Source: JBECKS01 sp964557005
Lineage (GTDB): Bacteria > Pseudomonadota > Gammaproteobacteria > Pseudomonadales > JBECKS01
Assembly: GCA_964557005.1 (NCBI GenBank)
Contig: CAZKYI010000012.1
Coordinates: 1-46,471 of the forward strand
Direction: 5' to 3'
Length of the DNA: 46,471 bases
Shown: in pieces, positions 24,700 through 33,007 of the stretch
Layout: each line of letters opens with the position of its first letter
Numbering within the stretch: the stretch's first letter is position 1
Program-made: the position numbers and the translations under genes
Notes under the pieces: generated by a model
The model's input: only the letters and a program-made list of their open reading frames with translations
The model's database searches: none
Told to the model about the DNA's origin: nothing

Positions 24700-27600
24700 T
24701 TAAACAGGTTTGATGACAAAGAGTAAGTCACCAGCAGAAATTTGCGTGCCACTTTGGTTGTTTACCCGACACACCTGATATTTTTCTGCAGGATAAAGTT
24801 TTTGATTGCCTTTGTTGAAAGCACCGAGTTTAAGCGGTGTGAAAATCTTCATGGCTTCCATCAGGCACAGTGTTTTATCGAGCGTAATAATATCGCCTTC
24901 CTTTACAAAGTCCGGTTCTGCCGGAGAAGAACTGGTGTAGAAAATACCGGTCGAAGGCGATAACACTTTCAGTTCATCACTGCCTTCAATTTTAACGGCA
25001 TCGGTATCCACTTTTTGTTTGTCCAGCCCTGCATATTTTTCGGTAGCGCTGATAATTTCTTCCTTGTCGATGCGTGCCAGAAATTTGGGCAGATAGGTAG
25101 TGTCATAAATACCTTTTCTGAAAACTTCATCTTCAAGAATACGAATCAATAAAGGAATGTTGGTGCAGATACCATGAACGGTGCATTCCTTGAGATAGGC
25201 AATCAGTTTGTTAGCACAATCTTCACGATCTGTACCATAACAAATAATTTGTGCAATCAAGCTGTCATAAAACGGAGAAACAGCCTTGCCTGTTGCTGCC
25301 ATTGAAATAATTTCGATGTAATCTTTCTCAGGCATTTCACACTTGGTAATGGTGCCCGGGTAGGGGAGAATATTGATTTGGCCATTAGCGCCAATTTCCA
25401 GTTTTTCTGCTGTGACGCGCACTTCAATGGCGAAACCTTTTTCTACAGGTTGAATGTCTGCAATCGAGCCACCAGAAGCAATTTTGAATTGCGCACTGAC
25501 AATATCTACACCGGAAGTGGCTTCCGTAACAGGATGTTCAACCTGCAAGCGGGTATTCATTTCCATGAAATACAGTGCATTGGCATGAAGGTTATAAATA
25601 AATTCAACCGTCCCTGCGCCAAGATATTCCACCTTGTCTGCAATGGCTGCTGCGTAATCGTAGGCATTTTGTTTGAGCTCGGCGGGCAGCATGGTAGAAC
25701 CGGATTCTTCAATCACTTTCTGATTGTTGCGTTGCACACTGCAATCACGCAAACCCAGCACCTTGGTGTTACCGAATTTGTCACGAATCAGTTGCACTTC
25801 GATATGGCGCAATGAGGTGACATATTTTTCCATGTACACATCACCATTACCGAATGCGCTTTTCGCCTCTGTAGAAATACGGTGAAACAGTTCGTGAATC
25901 TCGTTCGGGCTTTCAACTACCTGAATCCCTTTGCCACCACCGCCGTGTACCGCTTTAAGCAATACCGGATAACCAATTTCTTCTGCTACCGCAGCAGCGC
26001 GATCCGAGCTGGTTAAAATGCCGTGACTGCCGGGCACCACCGGAACGTCCAGTGCGAGTGCTGTGTTAATGGCATTGGATTTGTTGCCCATCATTTCCAT
26101 GCTGTACACAGAGGGGCCAATAAAGTTGATTTGATGGTTATGACACAAACCGGCAAATTGCGCGTTTTCTGAAAGGAAGCCGATGCCAGGGTGGAGTGAA
26201 TCCACTTTTTCGTGTTCTGCTACACGCAATACCGAATGAGGATTGAGATAGCTTTCGTCAGAAGTGTTTCCACCAATACAAATCAGCGTGTCATTTTCAC
26301 GCATCATTTCTGCGGGCACGCTGTTCATATCAGGGTCTGACTGAATCAAAACTACTTCAATGCCATTTTCCTGAGCCTTGCGAATCAGTTTTACTGCGGT
26401 ACAACCACGTGCATGAATCAGGGTTTTTTTCACAGGACGCATCAAGGCAATTTTATCCTGCTCCTGCTCGACTTCGCTGTTAGGTTCCTGATGGTAGGAA
26501 CCGGCCATTACACGTTCGAATACTTCTTCCACAGAATCAACAGGGACAGGAATGCTTGGGTCTACTGCACGCAGTTGTTGGTCAAGGTCAGCGACAAACG
26601 GGTTTTTCACCAGACCATTCATGGCACCTTTACGAAGTGACAAATAGTTCGACAGGGTTGAGGTAGTTGGCAGATAGGCAGGAACCACCACTTGTCCGGC
26701 GAAAGGCATGTTAGTGCCAGAGAAATAATAGGTTTGTGCAAGCGGGTGTGTCACAAAACTGGCTTGTGCACCGCCTGTGCAATCGCTATAGCCGAAAACC
26801 AGAACGGGTAAGTCGTTGTCGCGCACAAAGCGGGTAATGCGGTCGTTAACAATCGCCATTGAGAAAAGCGCACCTGCACCTTCCTTGGTTTGCATACCAC
26901 CAGAAGAAACAAAGCACACAATGGGGAGTTTTTCCTTGGCACAACTCACCATCAAATCACAGAATTTTTCAGCACTGGCCATATCAAAAGCGCCTGCCTG
27001 AAAATCCACATTGGAAATCAACACGCCGATTTTGCGTTTTTGTTTATCCGATTTAAATGTTGCAAAGCCTGTAATCACACCACAAGGCACCTGATTTTTA
27101 TCCAGTGCTTCTTCAACTGAAATTCTGAAACCTGGAAATTTGACGGGATCAGAGGTGAGCAGGTGAGCTTTGGTTTCTTCAAAGTTATCAAGAAAACGCT
27201 CAACAATGGCTTTGCTCGAAGTGAGCTTCTTGCTTTTAATCTGGTTAAGAAGGTTGTTAATGAGCAAGTCGTGATAGGCAACATTCAAACGGTTCCAGAA
27301 ATCTTTTCTGCGGCCAATACGAACAGGATTGATAACGCCTTTGTAATCCTTGCCTTTTTGTTCGCTTTGATAATATTCAAGCAGAACTTTTTCAAAGAAG
27401 AAGGTGATGATAACGAAGAGACTGTCTGACATTTGCGGATTGATAATGCTGTGCCATTCTTCAACTGTTGCAAGAAAGGCACCTCTGTCGGAATGTTCCA
27501 CAAAATAGCTGATCCAGTCGCCAAATTGCTCGTTGAGCATATCGGCAAATTCCTTGTCGCTGATATGGCTTTGGCTCAATTCAAAGGAGTTGGCGGTTTT

Positions 27601-29625
27601 TGCTGCATGAGCCAGCGCATTGCTGAGTAATTCCTTGACCGTCGCTTTGGAAAGAATTTTGGTATCTTTTGCTTCTTTTGCAATGGCAAACAGATTGTTG
27701 AGCATGTGTTCATAGACGGCATCAAAAATCAGAATGTTTTGACACTCAACGAAGAAGCCATGACGAAAATCTTCATGCAGAACAATATCCAGAATGGTGA
27801 TGTCGTTGATGGAAGGTAATTCGGTAGTGGTTTGACGAGGTTTGATATATTGCTTGCAACTTTCTTCCAGCACTTTTCGATTGGTGATGGTTGAGGTGCT
27901 GGCATTGGAATCTTTAACCAGTTGTTGCGTTTCCTCGTGGTAATTGTCCAGATTATGAATCGCTTTGTTGAACAGGCAGTAACCGGAACGCAGCACCGTA
28001 TTCAAGGCCAATGCCAGATGTGTGGCAGCCTGTTCGGGCGTAGCATCTTTCTCGTTGATTTCATCCAGCCGTGTTTTGCCATCTTGCGCAATGTTGTCTT
28101 TGAGGCTTTTCAGGAAAGGGTCTTTCGCTTCATTGATGGCTCTGGCAAAAGCGTAAGGATCAATGATGTCATCACGTCGCAGTAAATAAATGTTGGTTTG
28201 ATAATTCTTGATGTGATCCATCAGCGAAAGGAAGTTGCTGCGCGCATTGCCTTTCCAGCGGTTATATAAAAACAAACCCGTTTGGAAAAACAGTTCAGAG
28301 CGAGCGTCCTTGAAATTACGCTTGGGTTCGCCAAAAAAGAATTTGCCAATCGCGCTGCGCTCTTCGTTTAAATCAGATTTCTTGGCGAGATAATTTTTCC
28401 AGGAAGTGCGCAACGTATCGTCGTAAATCAGTTTGTCAGGATTTTGTAACCAGCTATTGAAAGCGCGTTTCTTTTCTTCATTCAGGCGCTTTTGCAATTC
28501 ACCTTCAGGTACTTCCACTTTTGAAAGGCGGCCATAGTAATCGGCTTTGGTGGAGTGAATGCGTTTTCGCAGAGAGAGATAACGCAGATATTTGTAGGCA
28601 ACGCCGAACACATTGAGATGCTCGGTCGGGTTGGCAGCAGGTGCCAGACCATCACTGCCTTCCAGCGCCAAACGCTGTTCACTCGGATTGAGATAACGCT
28701 CAATACTGGCGTGATAATGTTCAAGAATATACGGATTATCCCGAACGAATTTTTTTGCACCGTCTTCAATCGATTGAATGCTGGAGACAATCGCTTTGTG
28801 CAGGTTGCCCAGTTTATCGACCTGCTCACCTGGCACGTAATCGATAATGCCGTCGATACAGCCTTGCTTGGTGAGTTCGTAAGGTGAAACGCCGACATAT
28901 TTTGCGCATTCCTGCCACGAAAGGTTGTATTTGCGTGCGATGTTGGCAAGCCCTTTCGGTTGAATGGTGTTGAAAATACCATCACGCACCGAAAGAATTA
29001 AATTGGTTGTCACCAAAGGAATGGCACCACCAGAATAGCCGACACCCACAATAATACCCACCGAAGGCACATCGACGTTTGAAAACTCGGCAATCAAACG
29101 GGAAATACTGTGCGCCTGATTATTGAGATTGGCGATTTCACCTGCATCTGCCCCCGGGGTATCCACAAAGGCAACGATGGGAATGGATAACGCTGCATAA
29201 CGGTGCACGGCTTTGCACGCAGCAAGATGGTGTTCAGGCATCCATGCGCCGTTGTTAGAACTTCTGTCCTGACAAATAAAACCGACACGGCGGAAGCGAC
29301 CATTAAAATCGACTTCGGCTTCAGCGGTATAGAAAGGGCCATTGGATTGTTCGCTGATAATGCGATAACCGAGTTGGCCAATAATTGCGCGTGCACTTAA
29401 ACGGTTTTGGGATTCGGTGGGTAATACAACTTGTTCGATATATTCATCAACATCCAGACGTTGTAATTCTTCCAGTTTTCTGTCGATTTCAACTTCGCTC
29501 AGTAAGCCATTGATGTGATGGCTGATACTTAAGTTGTCTTTGTTAGGGAAGATTGAAAAATCTTTCGCGAGTTTTTCTGCGGTGATAAAAAGTTGATCGA
29601 TGGTGGGAGACTTCTGTGTGTTCAT
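24700..29625 (-). CDS. Single-chain biotin-dependent acyl-CoA carboxylase (CT-alpha/CT-beta/BC/BCCP fusion)
   Basis: This 1641-residue protein, counted from ATG 29625 (RBS-like AGG upstream; a GTG 45 bases earlier also fits), contains all four bacterial acetyl-CoA carboxylase parts. CT-alpha (about 45-280) has TPGADAGEIANLNNQAHS and GVGYSGGAIP. A helical region with no motif I recognise spans about 300-820. CT-beta (about 825-1050) has MQTKEGAGALFSMAI and CTGGAQASFV and lacks the AccD zinc finger. Biotin carboxylase (about 1063-1525) has HPGIGFLSEN, GGGGKGI and MEMNTRLQVEHPVTE. The biotinyl domain has MEAMK, K1593. It should carboxylate acetyl-CoA or another short acyl-CoA. The order is permuted relative to eukaryotic ACC (BC-BCCP-CTbeta-CTalpha). 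First gene of the operon with two acyl-CoA dehydrogenases. Confidence 0.9.
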   Translation of the reverse strand: MNTQKSPTIDQLFITAEKLAKDFSIFPNKDNLSISHHINGLLSEVEIDRKLEELQRLDVDEYIEQVVLPTESQNRLSARAIIGQLGYRIISEQSNGPFYTAEAEVDFNGRFRRVGFICQDRSSNNGAWMPEHHLAACKAVHRYAALSIPIVAFVDTPGADAGEIANLNNQAHSISRLIAEFSNVDVPSVGIIVGVGYSGGAIPLVTTNLILSVRDGIFNTIQPKGLANIARKYNLSWQECAKYVGVSPYELTKQGCIDGIIDYVPGEQVDKLGNLHKAIVSSIQSIEDGAKKFVRDNPYILEHYHASIERYLNPSEQRLALEGSDGLAPAANPTEHLNVFGVAYKYLRYLSLRKRIHSTKADYYGRLSKVEVPEGELQKRLNEEKKRAFNSWLQNPDKLIYDDTLRTSWKNYLAKKSDLNEERSAIGKFFFGEPKRNFKDARSELFFQTGLFLYNRWKGNARSNFLSLMDHIKNYQTNIYLLRRDDIIDPYAFARAINEAKDPFLKSLKDNIAQDGKTRLDEINEKDATPEQAATHLALALNTVLRSGYCLFNKAIHNLDNYHEETQQLVKDSNASTSTITNRKVLEESCKQYIKPRQTTTELPSINDITILDIVLHEDFRHGFFVECQNILIFDAVYEHMLNNLFAIAKEAKDTKILSKATVKELLSNALAHAAKTANSFELSQSHISDKEFADMLNEQFGDWISYFVEHSDRGAFLATVEEWHSIINPQMSDSLFVIITFFFEKVLLEYYQSEQKGKDYKGVINPVRIGRRKDFWNRLNVAYHDLLINNLLNQIKSKKLTSSKAIVERFLDNFEETKAHLLTSDPVKFPGFRISVEEALDKNQVPCGVITGFATFKSDKQKRKIGVLISNVDFQAGAFDMASAEKFCDLMVSCAKEKLPIVCFVSSGGMQTKEGAGALFSMAIVNDRITRFVRDNDLPVLVFGYSDCTGGAQASFVTHPLAQTYYFSGTNMPFAGQVVVPAYLPTTSTLSNYLSLRKGAMNGLVKNPFVADLDQQLRAVDPSIPVPVDSVEEVFERVMAGSYHQEPNSEVEQEQDKIALMRPVKKTLIHARGCTAVKLIRKAQENGIEVVLIQSDPDMNSVPAEMMRENDTLICIGGNTSDESYLNPHSVLRVAEHEKVDSLHPGIGFLSENAQFAGLCHNHQINFIGPSVYSMEMMGNKSNAINTALALDVPVVPGSHGILTSSDRAAAVAEEIGYPVLLKAVHGGGGKGIQVVESPNEIHELFHRISTEAKSAFGNGDVYMEKYVTSLRHIEVQLIRDKFGNTKVLGLRDCSVQRNNQKVIEESGSTMLPAELKQNAYDYAAAIADKVEYLGAGTVEFIYNLHANALYFMEMNTRLQVEHPVTEATSGVDIVSAQFKIASGGSIADIQPVEKGFAIEVRVTAEKLEIGANGQINILPYPGTITKCEMPEKDYIEIISMAATGKAVSPFYDSLIAQIICYGTDREDCANKLIAYLKECTVHGICTNIPLLIRILEDEVFRKGIYDTTYLPKFLARIDKEEIISATEKYAGLDKQKVDTDAVKIEGSDELKVLSPSTGIFYTSSSPAEPDFVKEGDIITLDKTLCLMEAMKIFTPLKLGAFNKGNQKLYPAEKYQVCRVNNQSGTQISAGDLLFVIKPV

Positions 29626-29843
29626 GCTTAACCTGATTATAAGTGTGTTTTTATTTCCATTTGCCTTCACGCGGTAGGTTTTGTTGTTGCGCTAAGGTAT
29701 TAAAATCTAAGTAAAAAATGGTTGGCGAGTATAGCATGCGCATACGGTGACAAAAAGGCCGACTGAGGGCTTGGCTTTCCGTGTATGTCGCTTTAGTCTG
29801 CCAGTCGATTTTGTACCCGGCGTTTATTGATGAGGAGATTGGA
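29626..29843. promoter_or_regulatory. Divergent intergenic region, carboxylase operon versus SDR gene
   Basis: These 218 bases separate two divergent transcription units and must hold both promoters. The AT-rich stretch around 29700-29725 is the best core-promoter candidate. I found no long inverted repeat and no PsrA-like GAAAC/GTTTC pair. A GAGGAGA ribosome site lies just before ATG 29844. Confidence 0.45.
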
Positions 29844-30632
29844 ATGGACAGTTTGTTTTCACTTGAAGGAAAAATTGCTCTGGTGACTGGCGGTACCAGC
29901 GGCATCGGTTTGATGATTGCCAAAGGTTTTGTCAGGGCAGGGGCGAAGGTGTATGTCGCTTCGCGTAAAGCCGATGCCTGTGAGCAGGTCGCGCAAGCAC
30001 TTTCCCAAGAAGGTGGGCAATGCGTAGGCCTACCTGCGGATTTATCCAAAGAAGGCGGTGCCAGAGAACTGGCGCAGGCATTTATGGCAAAAGAACAGCA
30101 GCTCGATATTCTGGTGAATAATGCAGGAACGACCTGGGGAGCACCCAGAGCCGAATATCCTGACAAGGCATGGAAGCGCATTATGACCTTGAATGTGCAA
30201 AGCATGTTTGAGCTGACCCGCGATTTGCTTCCCTTGCTGGAAAAAGCCGCTTCAAGGGAGCGTCATGCCAAGGTTATCAATTTAAGCTCGGTGGCGGGCA
30301 TGAATGCTTCGAGTATGTCGGCTTATGCCTATGGCCCCAGCAAGGCGGCAGTGAATCAACTGACACGAATGCTGGCAGCCGAATTTGCCAAAAAGCAGAT
30401 TTGCGTGAATGCGATTGCTCCGGGTTTGTTTCCCAGCAAGATGACCGATTTCATCATGCCTGATGAGCAAGCCGCGCACGCGGTTGGCAAGGCAATTCCT
30501 TTGGGCAGAGTGGGTTCAGAGCAGGACATGCAGGGCTTGAGCCTGTTTCTCGCCAGCAGAGCAGGGGATTATGTTACGGGTGCAGTGATTCCTGTCGATG
30601 GCGGCGAGCTGTTGCGTGGTGCTTCGCTTTAA
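29844..30632 (+). CDS. Short-chain dehydrogenase/reductase
   Basis: This 262-residue classical SDR has the Rossmann motif VTGGTSGIG (14-22), NNAG (92-95), a catalytic Ser at 148/149 (NLSSVAG) and the Y163-x3-K167 pair in YGPSKAA. It ends with VTGAVIPVDGG, the usual C-terminal turn. SASRK after beta2 suggests NADP(H) preference (inference). Start 29844 was chosen for its GAGGAG ribosome site; the frame runs further upstream without family similarity. Expected to oxidise or reduce a hydroxy/keto acyl group. It is divergent from the carboxylase operon and precedes the flavoprotein at 30688 by 55 bases. Confidence 0.9.
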   Translation: MDSLFSLEGKIALVTGGTSGIGLMIAKGFVRAGAKVYVASRKADACEQVAQALSQEGGQCVGLPADLSKEGGARELAQAFMAKEQQLDILVNNAGTTWGAPRAEYPDKAWKRIMTLNVQSMFELTRDLLPLLEKAASRERHAKVINLSSVAGMNASSMSAYAYGPSKAAVNQLTRMLAAEFAKKQICVNAIAPGLFPSKMTDFIMPDEQAAHAVGKAIPLGRVGSEQDMQGLSLFLASRAGDYVTGAVIPVDGGELLRGASL

Positions 30633-30687
30633 TGCAAATTATCAAACATTAAATTTCATAGTTATCAACAAGTTATAGAAGGTTCTT

Positions 30688-31668
30688 ATGGCATTACCTC
30701 AATGTATGCAAGGCAATATGAGCTTGCCTTTAATTGGTTCTCCCTTGTTCATTATTTCAGTTCCGGAACTGGTGATTGCCCAGTGCAGGGCGGGCATTAC
30801 AGGTTCCTTTCCTTCGTTAAATGCACGCCCGATTGAGCAGTTAGATGAATGGCTGACGCACATCAATCAGGAGTTGAGCGCATTCAAAGCAGCCAATCCA
30901 CACAAGAAAGTCGCGCCCTTTGCGGTGAACCTGATTGTGCATCACAGTAATCCAAGGCTTGAGGAAGACATTGCGCTGTGCGTGAAGCACAAGGTGCCTG
31001 TGATTATCACTTCCCTGAACGCACCCACCAAGGTGATTGACAGCATTCATTCCTATGGTGGCGTGATTTTCCATGATGTCACCAACATCAAACATGCAAG
31101 GAAAGCAGCGGAAGAGGGTGTCGATGGTTTGATTCTGGTGTGTGCAGGCGCGGGTGGTCACGCAGGCACGCTGAGCCCTTTTGCTCTGGTGCCAGAGGTA
31201 CGCGAATGGTTTGAAGGCACGATTATTCTTTCAGGCGCGATGGGCAATGGCGATGCCATTCTTGCCGCACAGGCCATTGGCGCTGATCTTGCCTACATGG
31301 GCACACGCTTTATTGCGACCAAAGAAGCCAGAGCGCAGCAGGAATATAAACAGATGCTGGTGGATTCCTCGGCCAAGGACATTGTGTATAGCAACTTGTT
31401 CACGGGTGTGCATGGTAATTATCTGGCACCCAGCATTGTGGCAGCGGGTATGGACCCCGATAACCTGCCCATTGGCGACAAAAGCAAAATGAATTTCGGC
31501 AGTGGTGGCAATACCAAGGCCAAAGCGTGGAAAGACATCTGGGGTTCAGGGCAGGGCATTGGTGGTATTCACACCATTCAAAGTGTTGAAGAAGTGGTGG
31601 AGGAATTGAAAGCCCAATATGAAGCGGCACGCAGCAGAATGTTTGCAGGTGTGCAGTATCCGCAGTAG
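30688..31668 (+). CDS. Nitronate monooxygenase-like FMN enzyme
   Basis: This 326-residue TIM-barrel flavoprotein belongs to the 2-nitropropane dioxygenase/nitronate monooxygenase family. Visible signatures are PLIGSPLFIISVPELVIAQ near the start, ILVCAGAGGHAGTLSP with the family His, LSGAMGNGDAILAAQAIGAD (phosphate/FMN loop) and YMGTRFIATKEA. Related proteins in acyl-CoA catabolic clusters often have no proven nitronate activity, so a redox role on an acyl or enoyl substrate is equally possible. Same strand as and 55 bases after the SDR, probably co-transcribed. Confidence 0.88.
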   Translation: MALPQCMQGNMSLPLIGSPLFIISVPELVIAQCRAGITGSFPSLNARPIEQLDEWLTHINQELSAFKAANPHKKVAPFAVNLIVHHSNPRLEEDIALCVKHKVPVIITSLNAPTKVIDSIHSYGGVIFHDVTNIKHARKAAEEGVDGLILVCAGAGGHAGTLSPFALVPEVREWFEGTIILSGAMGNGDAILAAQAIGADLAYMGTRFIATKEARAQQEYKQMLVDSSAKDIVYSNLFTGVHGNYLAPSIVAAGMDPDNLPIGDKSKMNFGSGGNTKAKAWKDIWGSGQGIGGIHTIQSVEEVVEELKAQYEAARSRMFAGVQYPQ

Positions 31669-31685
31669 GGGTATTGAGCCTTACT

Positions 31686-31701
31686 TAAATATGGATATTT
31701 A
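31686..31701. promoter_or_regulatory. Candidate BrnA operator
   Basis: This is a perfect 7-2-7 inverted repeat, TAAATAT-GG-ATATTTA, 26 bases before the brnT start. BrnTA-type operons are autoregulated by the antitoxin at palindromes overlapping the promoter. AT-rich palindromes can also arise by chance, so this is a moderate call. Confidence 0.4.
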
Positions 31702-31727
31702 TATGGCTAAGGAGTAAGCTGAATTCT

Positions 31728-32018
31728 ATGACACGGAGTCACTTTGAGTGGGACGATGAGAAGGACAAGGCCAACCAGAAAAAACATCATGTTTCCTTTC
31801 GGTTGGCTCAGTATGCGTTCTCTGATCCCCATCGCATAATTGCGAAAGATGTTGAGCACAGCCAGAACGAAGACCGCTTCTACTGTTTTGGCTTGGTCAA
31901 CGGTGGTGTCCTTACCGTCCGATTCACATATCGAGACGAAATAATCCGTATCTACGGCGCTGGCTATTGGCGCAAGGGCAAGGCTATTTATGAGCACGAA
32001 AATAAAATACACAGATGA
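31728..32018 (+). CDS. brnT: BrnT-family toxin
   Basis: This 96-residue protein has the BrnT signature: N-terminal HFEWDDEKDKANQKKHHVSF, central AFSDPHRI and RFYCFGLVNGGVLTV, then RDEIIRIYGAGYWRKGKAIYE. BrnT is a RelE-fold ribonuclease that inhibits translation. A GGAGTAAG ribosome site lies before the ATG. The 3' end overlaps brnA by 29 bases. The pair sits in an accessory stretch with other toxin-antitoxin relics. Confidence 0.9.
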   Translation: MTRSHFEWDDEKDKANQKKHHVSFRLAQYAFSDPHRIIAKDVEHSQNEDRFYCFGLVNGGVLTVRFTYRDEIIRIYGAGYWRKGKAIYEHENKIHR

Positions 32019-32244
32019 GCCTATTGGCAAGGTCAAGATAGTTCCGGATTTCCTGCCAACACCAGAGGAGCTGGCTTTTAGAGAAGAAGGAGTCAAGGTG
32101 ACTCTGGCTCTCAGCAAGAGGAGCGTGGACTTTTTCAAATCTGAGGCATCAAAGCATCACACTCAGTACCAGCGAATGATACGCAGGCTTCTTGATAGTT
32201 ATGTTGAAACACATGAAGAGGCACTAACAAAGCGTTCCAAGTAG
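31990..32244 (+). CDS. brnA: BrnA-family antitoxin
   Basis: This 84-residue antitoxin has a disordered N-terminus (KYTDEPIGKVKIVPDFLPTPEEL) that should wrap the toxin, and a C-terminal ribbon-helix-helix-like DNA-binding half (VKVTLALSKRSVDFFKSEA, QYQRMIRRLLDSYV). It overlaps brnT by 29 bases. It likely represses its own operon via the palindrome at 31686. Family assignment is from order, partner and the RHH pattern. Confidence 0.87.
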   Translation: MSTKIKYTDEPIGKVKIVPDFLPTPEELAFREEGVKVTLALSKRSVDFFKSEASKHHTQYQRMIRRLLDSYVETHEEALTKRSK

Positions 32245-32251
32245 AGCAATG

Positions 32252-32320
32252 TGTAACCCGTCGAATTCGAAGGGTTTAGAAAAATGTATTGAGATAAACT
32301 TGTTCTATATCGATAGGTGA
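32252..32320 (+). pseudogene. Possible higB toxin relic
   Basis: The open frame just upstream of higA reads CNPSNSKGLEKCIEINLFYIDR then stop. The SKGLEK part matches the HigB N-terminal pattern (FKxKGLEKFF), but the rest of HigB is missing and no start codon is present. The position is where higB normally lies. The match is only about ten residues, so this is tentative. Confidence 0.3.
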
Positions 32321-32334
32321 TTGAGGAAACAAAC

Positions 32335-32649
32335 ATGACAAAGAAACTGAAACCTGTTCATCTAGGCGAAATTCTCCGAGAGGAATTCATGCTTCCCCTT
32401 GGTCTGTCCAGTAATGCACTGGCGCGTGCGGTTGAAGTAACGCCAGCCCGTATCAATGAAATTGTCAGAGAGCGTCGCGGTATTACTGCGGACACAGCAT
32501 TGAGGCTTGCCCGTTTTTTTGGAACCGATGTTCAAAGCTGGATGAATTTGCAAGCGCACTATGATGTTGAATGTGCGCAAGCAGAGGTTGGTCGCTTGCT
32601 GACTCGAATCAAGCCATTTCAGCAGCCGCTTCAACAGGCTACAGCTTGA
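32335..32649 (+). CDS. higA: HigA-family antitoxin, without an intact HigB
   Basis: This 104-residue XRE-type antitoxin has the HigA opening LKPVHLGEILREEFMLPLGLS, the HTH SSNALARAVEVTPARINEIVRERR, and the RLARFFGTDVQSWMNLQ C-terminal part. ATG 32335 follows TGAGGAAA, a good ribosome site; an upstream GTG is less likely. HigA normally follows higB, but only a possible fragment is found before it (32252-32320). An orphan antitoxin can persist as a repressor or protect against a homologous toxin elsewhere. Confidence 0.87.
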   Translation: MTKKLKPVHLGEILREEFMLPLGLSSNALARAVEVTPARINEIVRERRGITADTALRLARFFGTDVQSWMNLQAHYDVECAQAEVGRLLTRIKPFQQPLQQATA

Positions 32650-32826
32650 TAGGTTTCTGTTTTATAAAACCGACGTGACCACGCCACTGTATCGGCAGTA
32701 AGAGGTTGTATTATTGACTTTCCTCAAAGTTAGTAGATAAAGTTGAGCCTCGTATAAATACCTACAATAAAAAATAAAAATAATTAAAAAATGCTTGACA
32801 CGATGATGGTAGTCACAAAGTACTTA

Positions 32827-32859
32827 ACAGCACAGCACAGCACAGCACAGCACAGCACA
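32827..32859. repeat. (ACAGC)6 pentanucleotide tandem repeat
   Basis: There are six perfect copies of ACAGC plus a partial copy, followed by ACACC. It lies about 150 bases before the lipoprotein start at 33008, in non-coding DNA. Pentanucleotide tracts of this length are prone to slipped-strand mispairing and could change promoter spacing. Confidence 0.9.
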
Positions 32860-32954
32860 CCCTAGTTATACCAGAAAGAATTCTCTTATCTGGTGCCTTC
32901 AGCCATTCCCGTTATCTTTCATACTTGTGAATAACAGCGCAGGCTGTTGTTTGT

Positions 32955-33007
32955 TCGTGTGAAAAAAACTGAGTATTTTGCCTTTTAACCTTTGTGAGGA
33001 AAACATT
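32955..33007 (+). repeat. Duplicated 5' leader, copy A
   Basis: This copy reads GAAAAAAACTGAGTATTTTG, then CCTTTTAACCTTTGTGAGG, immediately before the ATG at 33008. A near-identical block lies before the lipoprotein gene at 33996 (copy B, 33944-33995). The ribosome site GTGAGGA is inside the repeat. Confidence 0.8.

Larger units (their letters stand above)
32650..33007. other. Intergenic region upstream of the lipoprotein pair
   Basis: These 358 bases hold no gene. They contain an A/T-rich tract (32762-32790), a TTGACA at 32795 without a good -10 at standard spacing, the ACAGC tandem repeat at 32827, an ACCAGA...TCTGGT hairpin or operator at 32870-32894, and a leader from 32955 that is repeated before the next lipoprotein. 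Confidence 0.6.

Noticed and set aside
32795..32823. Sigma-70 promoter with TTGACA
   Set aside because: The hexamer is perfect but the -10 position at 17-base spacing reads AAGTAC, a poor match, so I did not call it as a promoter.
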